A DNA stretch of 61,486 nucleotides from Nitrospira sp. (GTDB lineage: Bacteria > Nitrospirota > Nitrospiria > Nitrospirales > Nitrospiraceae): NCBI GenBank assembly GCA_005116815.1, contig SWDR01000031.1, positions 127,231 to 188,716 of the forward strand. Direction: 5' to 3'. The position numbers were made by a program, and so were the translations under genes. The notes beneath the pieces were generated by a model. It was not told the DNA's origin. It did no database searches and saw nothing but the letters and a program-made list of their open reading frames with translations. The number at the start of each line of letters is the position of its first letter. The stretch's first letter is position 1. Below, piece after piece: positions 29,284 through 39,675 of the stretch.

Positions 29284-30024
29284 TTAGCGCTCCACTTCCG
29301 TTCCAAATGGAAATTCGAGGAGCAGATGGTCAACCCCGTAAATCGCCAATTCCTCCGCTGTGACAAACACCCCGTGCCGCTGAATAAAGCCCACGAAGTC
29401 CTCCGTCATCGGCCGCTGCTTCTCATAGTAATTCCCTTCCCACAAAACTTGCCCGTCGGCGGCGATGACCTTCGCTTCAAACCCCACGGTGGCAGGAGGG
29501 CTCGCACCAAAACGACCGCCGACCCGCTCCTGATACACCAACACTTGACCAATCAATGAGGCATCCGCCTTCAGCTGCTTGGCCACCGTCATCGCCCGAG
29601 ACTGACCAGCGGAAGGTTGGGCCGTCACCGAGGACGCAAGTGCTTTCGCTGATTCACTTGGCGAGAGCACTGTGACCCCCTGCCGCGACTTCAAGCGACT
29701 CCACAATAACTGCGTAACAGTCTCCCCCGCACGACTCGGCACGATGACTGTTTGCCGAAGGGGTTGCTCAGTATTCGGTGGGACCGCAAGCGCCATATCT
29801 GATCGGCGAGCGCCCTGAGGCGCGGAGAAGCCCTGATCGACAACATCCCTGACTTGTGGCGTCGCAAGCGTCGTGAACGGGACGAGCGCAAGGGTACGAA
29901 TCTGATACCGCGGTAATTCTGCAGACGATTTCGTCGTGACTTTCGATCCGCTGCAGCCGGCAACCGCCAGCAGAGCCAGTCCTCCCAAGGCCGCCAACCA
30001 TCCCCTGTTGCGCATCATGCTCAT
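29284..30024 (-). CDS. Lipoprotein of unknown function within the his operon
   Basis: A 246-aa exported protein with a signal peptide and lipobox (LALLAVAGC, Cys at about residue 23). The mature part opens with SGSKVTTKSSAELPRYQIRTLALVPF and later shows LIGQVLVYQERVGGRFG and VLWEGNYYEKQRPMTEDF. This pattern (LALVPF plus a strand about metabolic output such as WEGNY) resembles lipoproteins of the GNA1162/LptE-like or curli-CsgG-neighbour kind, but I do not recognise a named family. It overlaps the start region of hisH by 4 bp (ATGA) and is inserted between hisH and hisA, so it must be co-translated with histidine enzymes. Confidence 0.8.
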   Translation of the reverse strand: MSMMRNRGWLAALGGLALLAVAGCSGSKVTTKSSAELPRYQIRTLALVPFTTLATPQVRDVVDQGFSAPQGARRSDMALAVPPNTEQPLRQTVIVPSRAGETVTQLLWSRLKSRQGVTVLSPSESAKALASSVTAQPSAGQSRAMTVAKQLKADASLIGQVLVYQERVGGRFGASPPATVGFEAKVIAADGQVLWEGNYYEKQRPMTEDFVGFIQRHGVFVTAEELAIYGVDHLLLEFPFGTEVER

Positions 30025-30629
30025 TTCCAGGATCCAAAATTCTTGATCAGCCGAAGCCCGATGGCCTGACTCTTTTCTGGGTGAAACTGACAGGCCACCA
30101 CATTATCCCGCCAGATACTCGATACAAATGTCGTCCCGTAATCCGTCTTCGTCGCCGCAACGGCCTTATCTGAAGGGTCGACATAAAATGAATGCACAAA
30201 ATACCAGTATGACCCATCGGGAATCCCCTCGAACAAGGGACAGGGCCGCTCCATCATGACGTTGTTCCAACCCATGTGTGGCACCTTCAACCCCTGGTCG
30301 ACAGCAAACCGCCTGACCTTGCCGGGGATAATGCCCAGCCCCTTGTGCGTGCCAAACTCCTCACTTTCCTCAAACAACAGTTGGAGGCCCAAACAGATTC
30401 CCAGAAATGGTTTCCCCGATTGAATCGCTGCGCGAATTGGCTCCGCCAACCCATACCCCTCAACATTGGCCATACAATCGCCAAAGGCTCCGACACCAGG
30501 CAAGACCACATGACTCGCATTTCCAATGACCTTTGAGTCACGCGTGACTACCGCCTCATGCCCCACCGCCTCAAAGGCCTTGGAGACACTGCGAAGGTTA
30601 CCCATGCCGTAATCGATGATCGCGATCAT
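30021..30629 (-). CDS. hisH: Imidazole glycerol phosphate synthase glutamine amidotransferase subunit
   Basis: A 202-aa class I glutamine amidotransferase supplying ammonia to HisF. The nucleophile Cys is in LGICLGLQLLFEESEE (about residue 80) and the catalytic His and Glu in CQFHPEKSQAIG (about 182-184). YGMGNLRSV at the N-terminus and VLPGVGAFGDCM fit the family. It heads the hisH-HIT unit downstream of the hisB terminator. Confidence 0.97.
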   Translation of the reverse strand: MIAIIDYGMGNLRSVSKAFEAVGHEAVVTRDSKVIGNASHVVLPGVGAFGDCMANVEGYGLAEPIRAAIQSGKPFLGICLGLQLLFEESEEFGTHKGLGIIPGKVRRFAVDQGLKVPHMGWNNVMMERPCPLFEGIPDGSYWYFVHSFYVDPSDKAVAATKTDYGTTFVSSIWRDNVVACQFHPEKSQAIGLRLIKNFGSWK

Positions 30630-30715
30630 ACCTATTGCCCCACGCCTCTTGCCACTAGCTCCACCGTAAGGCCGTAACCATACCGCAACCAGGCTTGTCC
30701 TGCCACTCCTCTCTA

Positions 30716-30758
30716 AGAAAATAAAAAGGGGGCAGGCAACGTATGGCCTGTCCCCTTG
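30716..30758 (-). terminator. Intrinsic terminator after hisB
   Basis: On the minus strand AAGGGGACAGGC pairs with GCCTGCCCCCTT (one internal mismatch) around an 8-base loop and is followed by TTTATTTTC. It separates the prfA-hisB unit from hisH. Confidence 0.8.
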
Positions 30759-30788
30759 AGTCGTTTAGCTGTATCAAACCGACGGGAT

Positions 30789-31397
30789 CTACAACATGCC
30801 CTTCGTCGACAGCACCTTGCCCGCCAATCGCTCTTCCGGCATCGTCGCTTGATCCAACGCCTTAGCGAGGCCTTTGAAAATTGCTTCCATGATGTGGTGC
30901 GGGTTGCGCCCGTACATCAGATTGACGTGCAAATTGAGCCCACCATGAGTCACAAACGCCTGAAAGAAGTCTTCGAACAGACCGAGATCGAACGTCTTGA
31001 TCTTCCGATCAGGCAGATTCACGTTATAGACAAGATAGGGCCTACCGCTGAGATCCACGGTGATCTGAGCCAGCGTTTCATCCAGCGGGAGGGAGGCAAA
31101 ACCGAACCGCTTGATCCCGCCCTTCTCCCCCAATGCCTGATGCAGAGCCTTGCCCATCACAATACCGACATCCTCCACCGTGTGGTGCTCATCGATGTCG
31201 ATATCGCCCTTGGCCTTGACCGTCAGATCGAAAAACCCGTGCTTGGACAACAGTTCCAGCATATGGTCGAAGAACCGGATGCCGGTCTCGATCTTCCCTT
31301 GCCCGCTGCCGTCCAGCCGCCAGTCGACATGGATATCCGTTTCTTTGGTCGCGCGATGAATTGATGCCTGCCTGGGTGCCGATCCGTTCTTTTTCAT
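30789..31397 (-). CDS. hisB: Imidazoleglycerol-phosphate dehydratase
   Basis: A 202-aa monofunctional dehydratase; no HAD phosphatase domain is fused. Duplicated metal-binding motifs are present: [41 protein letters not shown] and the C-terminal [17 protein letters not shown]. It overlaps hisD by 4 bp and is followed by a terminator. Confidence 0.97.
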   Translation of the reverse strand: MKKNGSAPRQASIHRATKETDIHVDWRLDGSGQGKIETGIRFFDHMLELLSKHGFFDLTVKAKGDIDIDEHHTVEDVGIVMGKALHQALGEKGGIKRFGFASLPLDETLAQITVDLSGRPYLVYNVNLPDRKIKTFDLGLFEDFFQAFVTHGGLNLHVNLMYGRNPHHIMEAIFKGLAKALDQATMPEERLAGKVLSTKGML

Positions 31398-32677
31398 GAA
31401 AACCTGCTTTGGGCTGATTTCGCGTGGGCGTCGAACCCTTCGATGTGTGCCAACCGAACGAGATGATCCTTCACCTTGCTCAGCTCCTCTTTCGTGTAGT
31501 GAACGATATTGCTCACTTTGAGATAATCGTGGACAGACAGTGCCGAAAAGAAGCGCGCCGTCCCGCCGGTCGGCAACACGTGATTCGGACCGGCCACGTA
31601 ATCCGCCACCGACGGAGGCGTGTACCGACCCAAAAAGAGCGCCCCCGCGTGACGGATTTTCTCTAAATAGTCGAACGGTTCATCGACCGAGAGCGTCAAA
31701 TGCTCCGGAGCAATCTCGTTGGCCACATCGATGGCTTCGTCCATGGTCGTGACCACAAACGCCACCGAATGGCGGGCAATGGACTTGGCAGCAATCTTTT
31801 CCCGTTGCAGCCCCTTCAGCTGAATGCCGATGAGTCGCACCACATCCTTCGCCAACTGTGCCGATGTCGTCACGAGATAGACCTGCGCATCTTCGTCATG
31901 CTCCGCTTCACAGAGGAGATCGGCCGCGACATGCGCCGCCTTGGCATCGTCATCTGCGACGACGAGCAGTTCGCTCGGACCGGCTACCATATCGATCCCC
32001 ACCGTGCCAAAGAGGAGCCGCTTGGCCGTCGCGACATAAATATTCCCGGGCCCCACGATTTTGTCGACACGTTGGATCGTCTTGGTCCCGTACGCCATCG
32101 CCCCGACGGCTTGCACGCCCCCGACGCGATAGATCTCCGTCACGCCGGCAATATCAGCGGCGACCAGCAAATAGGGATTGATCGGGCCTTTTTGCGGTGG
32201 CGTGCACATCACTACGCGGGAGACGCCTGCCACCTTGGCTGGAATGGCGCACATCAACACCGACGAGGGATAGACGGCCTTGCCGCCTGGCACATAGACA
32301 CCGACCGCATCGACCGGCGTGACCACCTGCCCAAGCGTCGCCTCGTTATCCTGATACATCCAGGTTTTGATGCGCTGGCGCTCATGGAACGACGTAATCC
32401 GCTGGGCCGCAAACCGGAGTGCGTCGCCCTCTTCTTTTCGAATGTGGAAGTAGGCCTCTTTGATTTCTTCGGGGGTGACGCGCAGCTCCGTGGCTTTCAT
32501 CGAGACACGGTCGAACTGTTTCGTGTAGCGGAGGACGGCCTTATCGCCGCCCCGTTCTACGGCTTGCAAGATCGACTTGACCGTCTTTTCGACGGCAGCC
32601 CCTTGCACGCGAGCTCGCGACGTGACTTTTTTAAGTGCGGGGAGGAAGGCTCGCTCGGTGGAGGCCACAATCTTCAT
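31394..32677 (-). CDS. hisD: Histidinol dehydrogenase
   Basis: A 427-aa zinc enzyme performing the last two oxidations of histidine synthesis. It shows [46 protein letters not shown], the zinc/catalytic residues around EAEHDEDAQ and APEHLTL, and [13 protein letters not shown]. The open frame reaches 32860, but the ATG at 32677 overlaps the hisG stop by 4 bp and begins the recognisable protein. Confidence 0.97.
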   Translation of the reverse strand: MKIVASTERAFLPALKKVTSRARVQGAAVEKTVKSILQAVERGGDKAVLRYTKQFDRVSMKATELRVTPEEIKEAYFHIRKEEGDALRFAAQRITSFHERQRIKTWMYQDNEATLGQVVTPVDAVGVYVPGGKAVYPSSVLMCAIPAKVAGVSRVVMCTPPQKGPINPYLLVAADIAGVTEIYRVGGVQAVGAMAYGTKTIQRVDKIVGPGNIYVATAKRLLFGTVGIDMVAGPSELLVVADDDAKAAHVAADLLCEAEHDEDAQVYLVTTSAQLAKDVVRLIGIQLKGLQREKIAAKSIARHSVAFVVTTMDEAIDVANEIAPEHLTLSVDEPFDYLEKIRHAGALFLGRYTPPSVADYVAGPNHVLPTGGTARFFSALSVHDYLKVSNIVHYTKEELSKVKDHLVRLAHIEGFDAHAKSAQSRFS

Positions 32678-33378
32678 GTACGCGTCCGTTTGACCGTTCG
32701 ACGTGCTCCACGCGAAGGCTTGCGCGGAGCGGCTGTTCGAGACCCGGTTGATGTGCGACTGACGGCCCGGAGCTTGTGAATCAGCTCTGTGACCACCGCA
32801 TGCTTCAGTTTCAGACTCGCTCGATTGACGACCAGCCGAGCCGTAGACTGCGCAATACACTCCACCTCGACGAGATTATGCGCCTTCAACGTATTGCCGG
32901 TCTCGACCAGATCGACGATCCGATCGGCCAAACCAACCAACGGCGCCAGCTCAATCGAGCCGTACAACTTGATAATTTCGACCGGCACACCGCGCTGATT
33001 GAAATACCGCTCGGTGATCTTCGGATACTTGGTCGCGACCCGAATTTTCGAGGACAGCCGATCCCGTGAGGCCAGTCCTTCGAGCGCAGCGACGGCGATT
33101 CTACACGCTCCGAATCCTAAATCCAATGGCTCATAGACGTCGCTATCCTGCTCCATCAACACATCTTTTCCGACAATTCCGACATCCGCGGCGCCATATT
33201 CGACATAGGTCGGCACATCGGTCGGCCGCACGATGAGAAAGGTCATGCCGATCTCCGGACAAGGGAACACGAGCCGGCGACTCTCGGTGGAAAGACTGCC
33301 CATGGCGTAGCCCGCTCGACGAAACACGTCCAGCGTGAGGTCCAACATTTTCCCCTTCGACAAGGCAATTGTCAGCAT
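32674..33378 (-). CDS. hisG: ATP phosphoribosyltransferase, short form
   Basis: A 234-aa enzyme for the first step of histidine synthesis (ATP plus PRPP). It has LTIALSKGKMLDLTLDVFRRAG, YVEYGAADVGIVGKDVL and the PRPP loop DLVETGNTLKAHNL. It lacks the C-terminal regulatory domain of long HisG, so it should need HisZ, which is not in this window. The last 30 or so residues are a basic Arg/Lys/Ser/Pro-rich tail (SRTAAPRKPSRGARRTVKRT) not typical of the family. The ATG at 33378 is chosen over the upstream frame because the protein begins there. It overlaps hisD by 4 bp. Confidence 0.94.
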   Translation of the reverse strand: MLTIALSKGKMLDLTLDVFRRAGYAMGSLSTESRRLVFPCPEIGMTFLIVRPTDVPTYVEYGAADVGIVGKDVLMEQDSDVYEPLDLGFGACRIAVAALEGLASRDRLSSKIRVATKYPKITERYFNQRGVPVEIIKLYGSIELAPLVGLADRIVDLVETGNTLKAHNLVEVECIAQSTARLVVNRASLKLKHAVVTELIHKLRAVSRTSTGSRTAAPRKPSRGARRTVKRTRT

Positions 33379-33382
33379 GATG

Positions 33383-34660
33383 TCAGCGCGTCTCGGTCGG
33401 AGCCGCCCCTTCTTTGTGCCGGGTGATCGTCGCACCCAATCCACGCAGTTTCTCTTCCATTCGCTCATACCCGCGATCCAGATGGTAAACCCGAAGGATC
33501 TCCGTGGTGCCTTCCGCCGCAAGCCCGGCCAAGAACAAGCCGGCGCTCGCACGAAGGTCTGAGGCCATCACCGGCGCACCGGTTAACTTGGTCGGTCCCG
33601 TCACCACCGCCCGATTACCCTCGACCTTAATATCGGCGCCCATCCGCCGCAGCTCTTCGACATGCATGAAGCGGCTCTCAAAGACCGTCTCCGTAATCAC
33701 GCTCGTGCCCTCGGCCGCCGTCATCAAGGCCACCATTTGCGCCTGCATATCGGTGGGAAACCCGGGATAGGGCAACGTCCGAATGTCGATGCCTTTGAGT
33801 CGCGAAGCCGCATTGAGATGAATCCGGTCCTGCCCCACGTCCATTTTGACGCCTGCCTCCTGTAACTTCATCAACAGGGCATCCAAGTGGCCCGGACAGC
33901 ATCGAGTGACCGTAACCGCACCCCGCGTGATAGCCCCGGCCACAAGATACGTGCCGGTTTCGATGCGATCAGGGATGACATCGTGATCACTGCCGTGCAA
34001 CTCACGAACTCCTTCGATCGTAATGACATCCGTTCCAGCACCGACGATGCGAGCCCCTCGCTTCACAAGAAAATTCGCGAGGTCGACAATTTCCGGTTCT
34101 TTGGCAGCGTTTTCAATGACCGTGGTCCCCTGGGCTAGCGTCGCGGCCATCATCAGATTTTCCGTTCCCGTCACCGTCGGCGTGTCGCAGTAAATGTGTG
34201 CACCAGTCAACCGCTTCGCGGTGGCGCGAATATACCCATGTTCCATCGAAACTTCTGCACCCATTTTGGCCAGTCCGGCAAGATGGAGATTGACGGGCCG
34301 TGATCCGATGGCACAACCACCGGGCATCGACACCGTCGCTTCGCCCCATCGTGCTAACAGCGGCCCTAACACCAGCACGGAAGCTCGCATGGTCTTGACA
34401 AGGTCGTAGGGGGCCTGGGTCGAGCTGATCATCCCCGCATCGATCACCGCACGGTTCCCCTCATGGTGAACCTTTGCGCCCAGGATACCCAACAGCTTCC
34501 CCATGGTCACAACATCGACCACGCGGGGCACATTGGTAATCACGCATTCGCCGCCGCCAAGAATGGTGGAAGCCAAGATCGGCAAGGCGGCATTCTTCGC
34601 CCCGCTGATCTGCACCTCTCCTCGAAGCGGTATCCCGCCGGTAATGACTGTCCGATCCAT
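33383..34660 (-). CDS. murA: UDP-N-acetylglucosamine 1-carboxyvinyltransferase
   Basis: A 425-aa enzyme for the first committed step of peptidoglycan precursor synthesis. It shows the [17 protein letters not shown]-terminus and an active-site loop [16 protein letters not shown], with Cys at about residue 117 (fosfomycin-sensitive type). [18 protein letters not shown] and the closing [16 protein letters not shown] are also present. It lies 4 bp upstream of hisG and 6 bp after prmC. Confidence 0.98.
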   Translation of the reverse strand: MDRTVITGGIPLRGEVQISGAKNAALPILASTILGGGECVITNVPRVVDVVTMGKLLGILGAKVHHEGNRAVIDAGMISSTQAPYDLVKTMRASVLVLGPLLARWGEATVSMPGGCAIGSRPVNLHLAGLAKMGAEVSMEHGYIRATAKRLTGAHIYCDTPTVTGTENLMMAATLAQGTTVIENAAKEPEIVDLANFLVKRGARIVGAGTDVITIEGVRELHGSDHDVIPDRIETGTYLVAGAITRGAVTVTRCCPGHLDALLMKLQEAGVKMDVGQDRIHLNAASRLKGIDIRTLPYPGFPTDMQAQMVALMTAAEGTSVITETVFESRFMHVEELRRMGADIKVEGNRAVVTGPTKLTGAPVMASDLRASAGLFLAGLAAEGTTEILRVYHLDRGYERMEEKLRGLGATITRHKEGAAPTETR

Positions 34661-34666
34661 CTTGCC

Positions 34667-35581
34667 CTAGGCTCCTGCTCGCTCGACAATCACGACTCGC
34701 TCGAGGCCTGCTTCGTCATAGACCAACCGATGAAATCTGTATCCGGGAAGCTGTTCGACAATCAGGCGCATCGCCCGAGCCTGGCCGGCGCCAATTTCCA
34801 TGATTACGGCGCCGCCGGGAGAGAGATAGCGATCGGCCTCCCGTAGCAACCGTTCGTGCAACTCCGTCCCCTGAGGCCCTGCCACCAGCGCACCTCGTGG
34901 CTCGAACAACCGCACCTCCGGCTGGAGTGTTGCCCAATCTAACTCAGGAATATAGGGAGGGTTCGAGACAATGACGTCAACCTGCCCTTCCAGCTTCTGC
35001 TCCGCCAATGGTCCCAGCAAGTCGCCTTCCAGCCATGTGATCCGATCATCCACTCCATGCCGAAGGGCATTTTGCCTGGCAACGACTAGCGAGGGGCTCG
35101 AAAGATCGGTTGCAATCACCCGCGCACGAAGCCTGAGTCGCGCAATCGCCACCGCAATGCAGCCAGATCCCGTACAGACATCGGCGATAGTGGCCTGTCT
35201 ATCGGCGGCAATCCGCTGTGCGACATATTCCACCAACAGCTCGGTCTCAGGTCTCGGGATGAGCACCGCTGGATTGACAGTAAACTCCAGTCCGCAGAAC
35301 TCCTGGGTCCCCAAAATATATTGCAGGGGCTCGCGACCAACCCGCCGCGTGATTAAACCTCTCGCGGCCAATAACTCGGAAGAGGAGAGGCGTCGGTCTC
35401 GGTCGATCACAACATGATGCGTAGAAAGATGGAGCACGTGCGCCATAAGCCACAGCGCTTCCTGCTCCGCGGTCTCGATGCCCGCCTGCTCCAGCAGCTG
35501 GCGCGCCTCGACGATGACCTCACCAAGCGTGGCCTGGCCGATCGACTGAGGGAGAGGAGCGACCGCGTCCATATTACGCAA
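34667..35581 (-). CDS. prmC: Peptide chain release factor N5-glutamine methyltransferase
   Basis: A 304-aa AdoMet-dependent enzyme that methylates the GGQ glutamine of release factors, including the one encoded just upstream. The AdoMet motif is IADVCTGSGCIAVAIA and the catalytic motif is VSNPPYIPE. An N-terminal helical substrate domain precedes them. It overlaps prfA by 8 bp, a conserved functional pair. Confidence 0.96.
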   Translation of the reverse strand: MRNMDAVAPLPQSIGQATLGEVIVEARQLLEQAGIETAEQEALWLMAHVLHLSTHHVVIDRDRRLSSSELLAARGLITRRVGREPLQYILGTQEFCGLEFTVNPAVLIPRPETELLVEYVAQRIAADRQATIADVCTGSGCIAVAIARLRLRARVIATDLSSPSLVVARQNALRHGVDDRITWLEGDLLGPLAEQKLEGQVDVIVSNPPYIPELDWATLQPEVRLFEPRGALVAGPQGTELHERLLREADRYLSPGGAVIMEIGAGQARAMRLIVEQLPGYRFHRLVYDEAGLERVVIVERAGA

Positions 35582-36650
35582 CCCCCACTTCTTGCTGGCG
35601 CTGTGCTTTCAACGCCTGAACGAATTCGTCGAGGTCGCCTTCGAGCACCTGCTCCAACTTATGCAAGGTCACACCGACACGATGGTCGGTCACCCGGTTC
35701 TGCGGGAAGTTATAGGTGCGGATCTTCTCGCTCCGCTCGCCCGTGCCCACCTGAGCTTTGCGGTTCTGCGCAGTTTCCGCGTCTTGCTTCTCTCGCTCTG
35801 CCTCGACGATTCTGGCCCGCAAAGTCCGCATCGCCTTTGTGCGGTTCTTCAGTTGCGACCGTTCGTCCTGACAACTCACCACCACACCGGTTGGAATATG
35901 GGTGATCCGCACGGCCGACTTTGTCGTGTTGACGCTCTGGCCTCCGGCGCCGGATGAACAGAAGGTGTCAATTCGAAGATCCATGGGATCGATCTGAACA
36001 TCGACCTCATCCACTTCTGGCATCACCGCAACGGTGACGGTCGAGGTATGAATCCGGCCACTCGCCTCAGTCACGGGGACACGCTGCACCCGGTGAACCC
36101 CAGCCTCGAACTTGAAATGACTGTACGCGCCCTTCCCTTCGATCAGCGCAACGACGCCCTTATAGCCTCCGCCCCCGATTTCTGTGGCTTCGACCACATC
36201 GACCTTAAAACCCTTGCTCTCGGCATATTTACTGTACATGCGAAACAAGACTCCGGCAAAAAGCGCCGCCTCGTCACCACCGGTTCCGGCACGAATTTCG
36301 AAAAGCAGACTTTTTTCGTCTCGCGGATCTTTGGGAATGAGAAACGCTTGGGCCTGTTGCTCGATCTCGGCCTGCTGACGTTCGAGCTGGGCGCTCTCTT
36401 CCATCGCCATCTTATGCATCTCGGTTCCGGCCGTGGGGTCCGCAAGGATTTGAACCGCTTCTTCCAACTGCCTGGCGTTATCCCGATAGGTGACAAGCAG
36501 CTTGGCAGCCGGTTCGATATCCGTTCGCTCCTTATTGACCTTGTGCAACTGCGAAGGCTGGCTCATCAATGACGGGTCCATGAGCTGATTGGTCAGCTCA
36601 TCGAATCGAGTGGCCAGCACTTCCCATTTCTTCAGTAAGACGGCTTCCAT
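35574..36650 (-). CDS. prfA: Peptide chain release factor 1
   Basis: A 358-aa class I release factor for UAA and UAG. The stop-codon motif PVT is in RVQRVPVTEASGRIHTS and the peptidyl-tRNA hydrolysis motif GGQ in SSGAGGQSVNTTKSAVR. The ATG at 36650 follows a GGG-rich stretch and opens MEAVLLKKWEVLATRF. It starts the prfA-prmC-murA-hisG-hisD-hisB run, after a terminator closing rpmE. Confidence 0.97.
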   Translation of the reverse strand: MEAVLLKKWEVLATRFDELTNQLMDPSLMSQPSQLHKVNKERTDIEPAAKLLVTYRDNARQLEEAVQILADPTAGTEMHKMAMEESAQLERQQAEIEQQAQAFLIPKDPRDEKSLLFEIRAGTGGDEAALFAGVLFRMYSKYAESKGFKVDVVEATEIGGGGYKGVVALIEGKGAYSHFKFEAGVHRVQRVPVTEASGRIHTSTVTVAVMPEVDEVDVQIDPMDLRIDTFCSSGAGGQSVNTTKSAVRITHIPTGVVVSCQDERSQLKNRTKAMRTLRARIVEAEREKQDAETAQNRKAQVGTGERSEKIRTYNFPQNRVTDHRVGVTLHKLEQVLEGDLDEFVQALKAQRQQEVGVA

Positions 36651-36691
36651 GGCCCCGTTTCCCTTTAAAGTCGCACTCCACCCCTGATGCA

Positions 36692-36733
36692 CAAAAACAA
36701 AGAGACCCTGCCCCTCAGCGAAGCAGGGTCCCT
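36692..36733 (-). terminator. Intrinsic terminator after rpmE
   Basis: On the minus strand GGGACCCTGC pairs with GCAGGGTCTC around a G-rich loop and is followed by TTTGTTTTTGTG. It lies between rpmE and prfA, so prfA needs its own promoter or read-through. Confidence 0.8.
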
Positions 36734-36752
36734 CGTATGATCACGTCTCGAG

Positions 36753-36959
36753 CTACTTCTCTTTCTTGGCGTACTTCTTCTTGAATCGCTCGACTCGTCC
36801 TTCGGTATCGATAATTTTTTGCGTCCCCGTGAAAAACGGATGGCAGTTCGAACAGATATCGACATTGATATCGCCGCCCGTCGATCGGGTCTTATACTTG
36901 TTGCCGCAGGCGCAATGCACCCCGACTTCCCGATACACGGGATGAATACCCTTCTTCAT
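36753..36959 (-). CDS. rpmE: 50S ribosomal protein L31 (zinc-binding form)
   Basis: A 68-aa ribosomal protein. Four cysteines, in VHCACGNKY and [12 protein letters not shown], mark the zinc-containing C+ form. The frame opens at a GTG (36968), but the ATG at 36959 has AGGGGAG 8 bases upstream and begins the canonical MKKGIHP. It follows rho by 94 bp in the same direction, a common pairing. Confidence 0.97.
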   Translation of the reverse strand: MKKGIHPVYREVGVHCACGNKYKTRSTGGDINVDICSNCHPFFTGTQKIIDTEGRVERFKKKYAKKEK

Positions 36960-37053
36960 AGTTCCCACTCCCCTGACGTCAAAATCTTCGACCTTCGCCC
37001 ATTCGAAGGCCAGCTACTGTACCCTGTCTCGGCAACGAGTTACAAGTCTGATA

Positions 37054-38301
37054 TTACCGGTTCATTGATTGGAGAAACTCCTGATTGGTCTTGGTGCCGT
37101 GCAGCTTGTCCATCAGGAACTCCATGGCTTCCATCGTTCCAAGTGGACTCAGCACCTTGCGCAAGATCCACATCTTGTTGAGACGATCCTTATCCACCAA
37201 CAACTCTTCTTTTCTCGTCCCGGACTGGCTGATATCGATGGCCGGGAAGAGCCGCTTGTCGGCCAGGCGGCGATCGAGGTGGACTTCCATGTTGCCCGTT
37301 CCTTTGAATTCTTCAAAGATCACGTCATCCATCCGGCTGCCTGTATCGACCAGCGCCGTCGCCATGATGGTCAGACTGCCGCCGTTTTCGATGTTGCGGG
37401 CCGCGCCGAAGAACCGCTTCGGGCGCTGGAGGGCGTTCGAATCCAATCCTCCCGACAGCACCTTGCCGCTTGGCGGGGCAATCGTATTGTAGGCACGAGC
37501 CAAACGGGTGATGCTATCTAGCAGCACCACGACGTCTTTTTTGTGCTCGACCAGCCGCTTGGCCTTTTCAAGCACCATTTCAGCCACCTGAGCATGGCGC
37601 TGAGCCGGTTCATCGAACGTAGAACTGATGACTTCGGCCTTGACCTGTCTCTGCCAGTCGGTGACTTCTTCCGGCCGTTCGTCGATGAGCAGCACGATCA
37701 AGGTGACTTCTTTATGGTTCTTCAGAATGGCTCTGGCGATGGCCTGCAGCATCATCGTTTTGCCGGTTCGTGGAGCCGCGACGATCAGCCCACGCTGACC
37801 TTTGCCGATCGGGGTCGTGAGCTCCATCACGCGGGTGCAATATTCTTCACGATCGAACTCAAGGTTCAGACGTTCTTCGGGATAGAGCGGCGTCAAGTTA
37901 TCGAAGAGGATCTTGTCGCGGGACACTTCTGGATCTTCAAAGTTGACCTTCTCGACCTTCAGTAACGCGAAATACCGCTCGCTCTCCTTCGGCGGTCTGA
38001 TCTGGCCTGAGACGGTGTCGCCAGTGCGCAAATTAAACCGCCGAATTTGAGAGGGGGATATATAAATATCGTCGGGGCCTGGGAGATAGTTCGAATCCGG
38101 AGCACGCAGAAATCCGAATCCGTCGGGGAGCGTTTCGAGCACGCCCTCGCCAAAGACTACGCCATTATTCGCGGTTTGCGCCTGCAGAATCGCGAAAATC
38201 AATTCCTGCTTTCGCAGATTCGGTGCGCCATCGATCTTTAGATCGCGCGCCACCTCATTGAGATCGGCGATAGATTTCTGCTTCAGCTCCGCGAGATGCA
38301 T
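37054..38301 (-). CDS. rho: Transcription termination factor Rho
   Basis: A 415-aa hexameric RNA helicase. It has an N-terminal Rho-N helix-extended-loop ([18 protein letters not shown]), a cold-shock-like RNA-binding domain ([19 protein letters not shown]), the Walker A loop in [16 protein letters not shown] and the Q-loop region [20 protein letters not shown]. The ATG at 38301 is preferred to the upstream frame start because GGGGGAGG precedes it directly. Confidence 0.98.
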   Translation of the reverse strand: MHLAELKQKSIADLNEVARDLKIDGAPNLRKQELIFAILQAQTANNGVVFGEGVLETLPDGFGFLRAPDSNYLPGPDDIYISPSQIRRFNLRTGDTVSGQIRPPKESERYFALLKVEKVNFEDPEVSRDKILFDNLTPLYPEERLNLEFDREEYCTRVMELTTPIGKGQRGLIVAAPRTGKTMMLQAIARAILKNHKEVTLIVLLIDERPEEVTDWQRQVKAEVISSTFDEPAQRHAQVAEMVLEKAKRLVEHKKDVVVLLDSITRLARAYNTIAPPSGKVLSGGLDSNALQRPKRFFGAARNIENGGSLTIMATALVDTGSRMDDVIFEEFKGTGNMEVHLDRRLADKRLFPAIDISQSGTRKEELLVDKDRLNKMWILRKVLSPLGTMEAMEFLMDKLHGTKTNQEFLQSMNR

Positions 38302-38849
38302 AACCTCCCCCTTCGTTTGTGTCATGAGTATCCTCTCAAGCCCTCAGCTGCGTCGTCATCGGCAGCGCTCGCACGTGGTGAACCATGGGAAATTGTCCAG
38401 AAACCGAATGAATGGCAATGTCTTCGATGATCGTATGTTGTGTGTATTAGCTAAAGAGGGTGACCCGTGAAGGACTTACTCGCTTACACCCGTCGCTAAT
38501 CAGGGTACGGCTCTGTCTCATATCTGCGGATATTGTCGCAAGGGGAAACTCATGCCGAGCTGAATGTCTCTATGGCCTGAACGATTGTGGCTTGTTTCGA
38601 GATGCGCCCCGGAAGTCTTCTTGTGTGGAGAGAACGCTGATCCGAGCTGAGATATTGGGCCAAGGATAACGCGGGCGACGCGCCTTGTCAATATGAATCA
38701 CTTTCTATTTTCACCAACTCTCTTTCCCTCATATGCACAGTCGGGCCGAAATCATCTCCCACGAATTTGATGATACGATTACGCCTGCCTTGCAGTTGCA
38801 GCCCAAAAGAATGGTGTGATACATGAGGAACTTCCTTTAGAGGTACACC
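38302..38849. other. Non-coding gap between rho and DUF2203 (548 bp)
   Basis: The gap holds the divergent control regions of rho (minus) and the DUF2203 gene (plus). I see no convincing ORF, tRNA or intrinsic terminator. Short frames here lack ribosome sites and family features. A long rho leader is possible, since rho autoregulates in many bacteria, but no specific structure is identified. Confidence 0.5.
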
Positions 38850-39263
38850 ATGGCACATGACGACGAACAGGAACAGCACGAGCGAACCTTTACATTATCC
38901 GAGGCTAATCATCTCATCCCTCAGCTGAACTCCAAGCTGATATCAATCCAGCAAGCCAAGGCTGTTCTGGCTCGAACGAAGGATGAAATTCAGAAAGCTA
39001 GCGCAAGGGCTGAATACGGCGGGGGCAGCACTGCCGGACACCTATACATCTCCGGCCTCCAGCAAGTCAGTACGAATCTTCAGGCGATCCAGGAGCTAGG
39101 CATCCTGGTGAAGGACCTGGACCTTGGCCTCTGTGACTTCCCCCATCTTCGTGACGGTCGAGTGGTCTATCTCTGCTGGAAGCTTGGGGAGCACGAGGTT
39201 CGCTGGTGGCATGAAACAACCACCGGCTATAAAGATCGCTGCCCCATCGAGGATCTCGCCTGA
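38850..39263 (+). CDS. DUF2203 family protein
   Basis: A 137-aa soluble protein with the DUF2203 pattern: RTFTLSEANHLIPQLNSKL, a helical middle, LVKDLDLGLCDFPHLRDGR and the end segment VYLCWKLGEHEVRWWHE. The function is unknown. AGAGGT lies 5 bases before the ATG. It is followed after 31 bp by the YCII gene on the same strand. Confidence 0.88.
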   Translation: MAHDDEQEQHERTFTLSEANHLIPQLNSKLISIQQAKAVLARTKDEIQKASARAEYGGGSTAGHLYISGLQQVSTNLQAIQELGILVKDLDLGLCDFPHLRDGRVVYLCWKLGEHEVRWWHETTTGYKDRCPIEDLA

Positions 39264-39294
39264 ACTCAATATTGTATAGTGACGTCGAGGTATC

Positions 39295-39576
39295 ATGATG
39301 AAGTTCGTTATTCTCGGATTCGACGGTCCCGACGGGGAAGCCAAGCGAAAAATCCATCGCCCTGCGCATCTCGCCAAGATGGAGCCCCTCGACGCGCAAG
39401 GCCGGGTTGTGCTGGCCGGTCCGCTCACGGATAAAACCGGGAGCCTGATTGTCATTGAGGCGGACTCGCTGGAAGAGGCACAGCAATTCGCCCGCGAAGA
39501 CCCCTATACCCTCCATGGTGTATTTGAACGGGTCGAGGTCCATCCATTTACGCAGGTTTTCCCCAAGAAGCCGTAG
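39295..39576 (+). CDS. YCII-related protein
   Basis: A 93-aa protein with a ferredoxin-like YCII fold: KFVILGFDGPDGEAKRKIHRP (split as KFVILGFDG), HLAKMEPLDAQGRVVLAGPL and FAREDPYTLHGVFERVEVHPF with the conserved His and Asp of the family. Family members may have dehydrochlorinase-like or catabolic roles; no substrate can be assigned. Confidence 0.88.
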   Translation: MMKFVILGFDGPDGEAKRKIHRPAHLAKMEPLDAQGRVVLAGPLTDKTGSLIVIEADSLEEAQQFAREDPYTLHGVFERVEVHPFTQVFPKKP

Positions 39577-39675
39577 ACGATACCCGAGTACTCCACCCGT
39601 TCATTCCCCTATGCCCCCCCCCGGCCCCGCGTTAGTTGCATTGCCCCCTCGCCAGTCGAGCGGTATAGTTGTCTG

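Noticed and set aside
38688-38879. 63-codon frame in the gap upstream of DUF2203
   Set aside because: It is antisense to the start of the DUF2203 gene and lacks a ribosome site.
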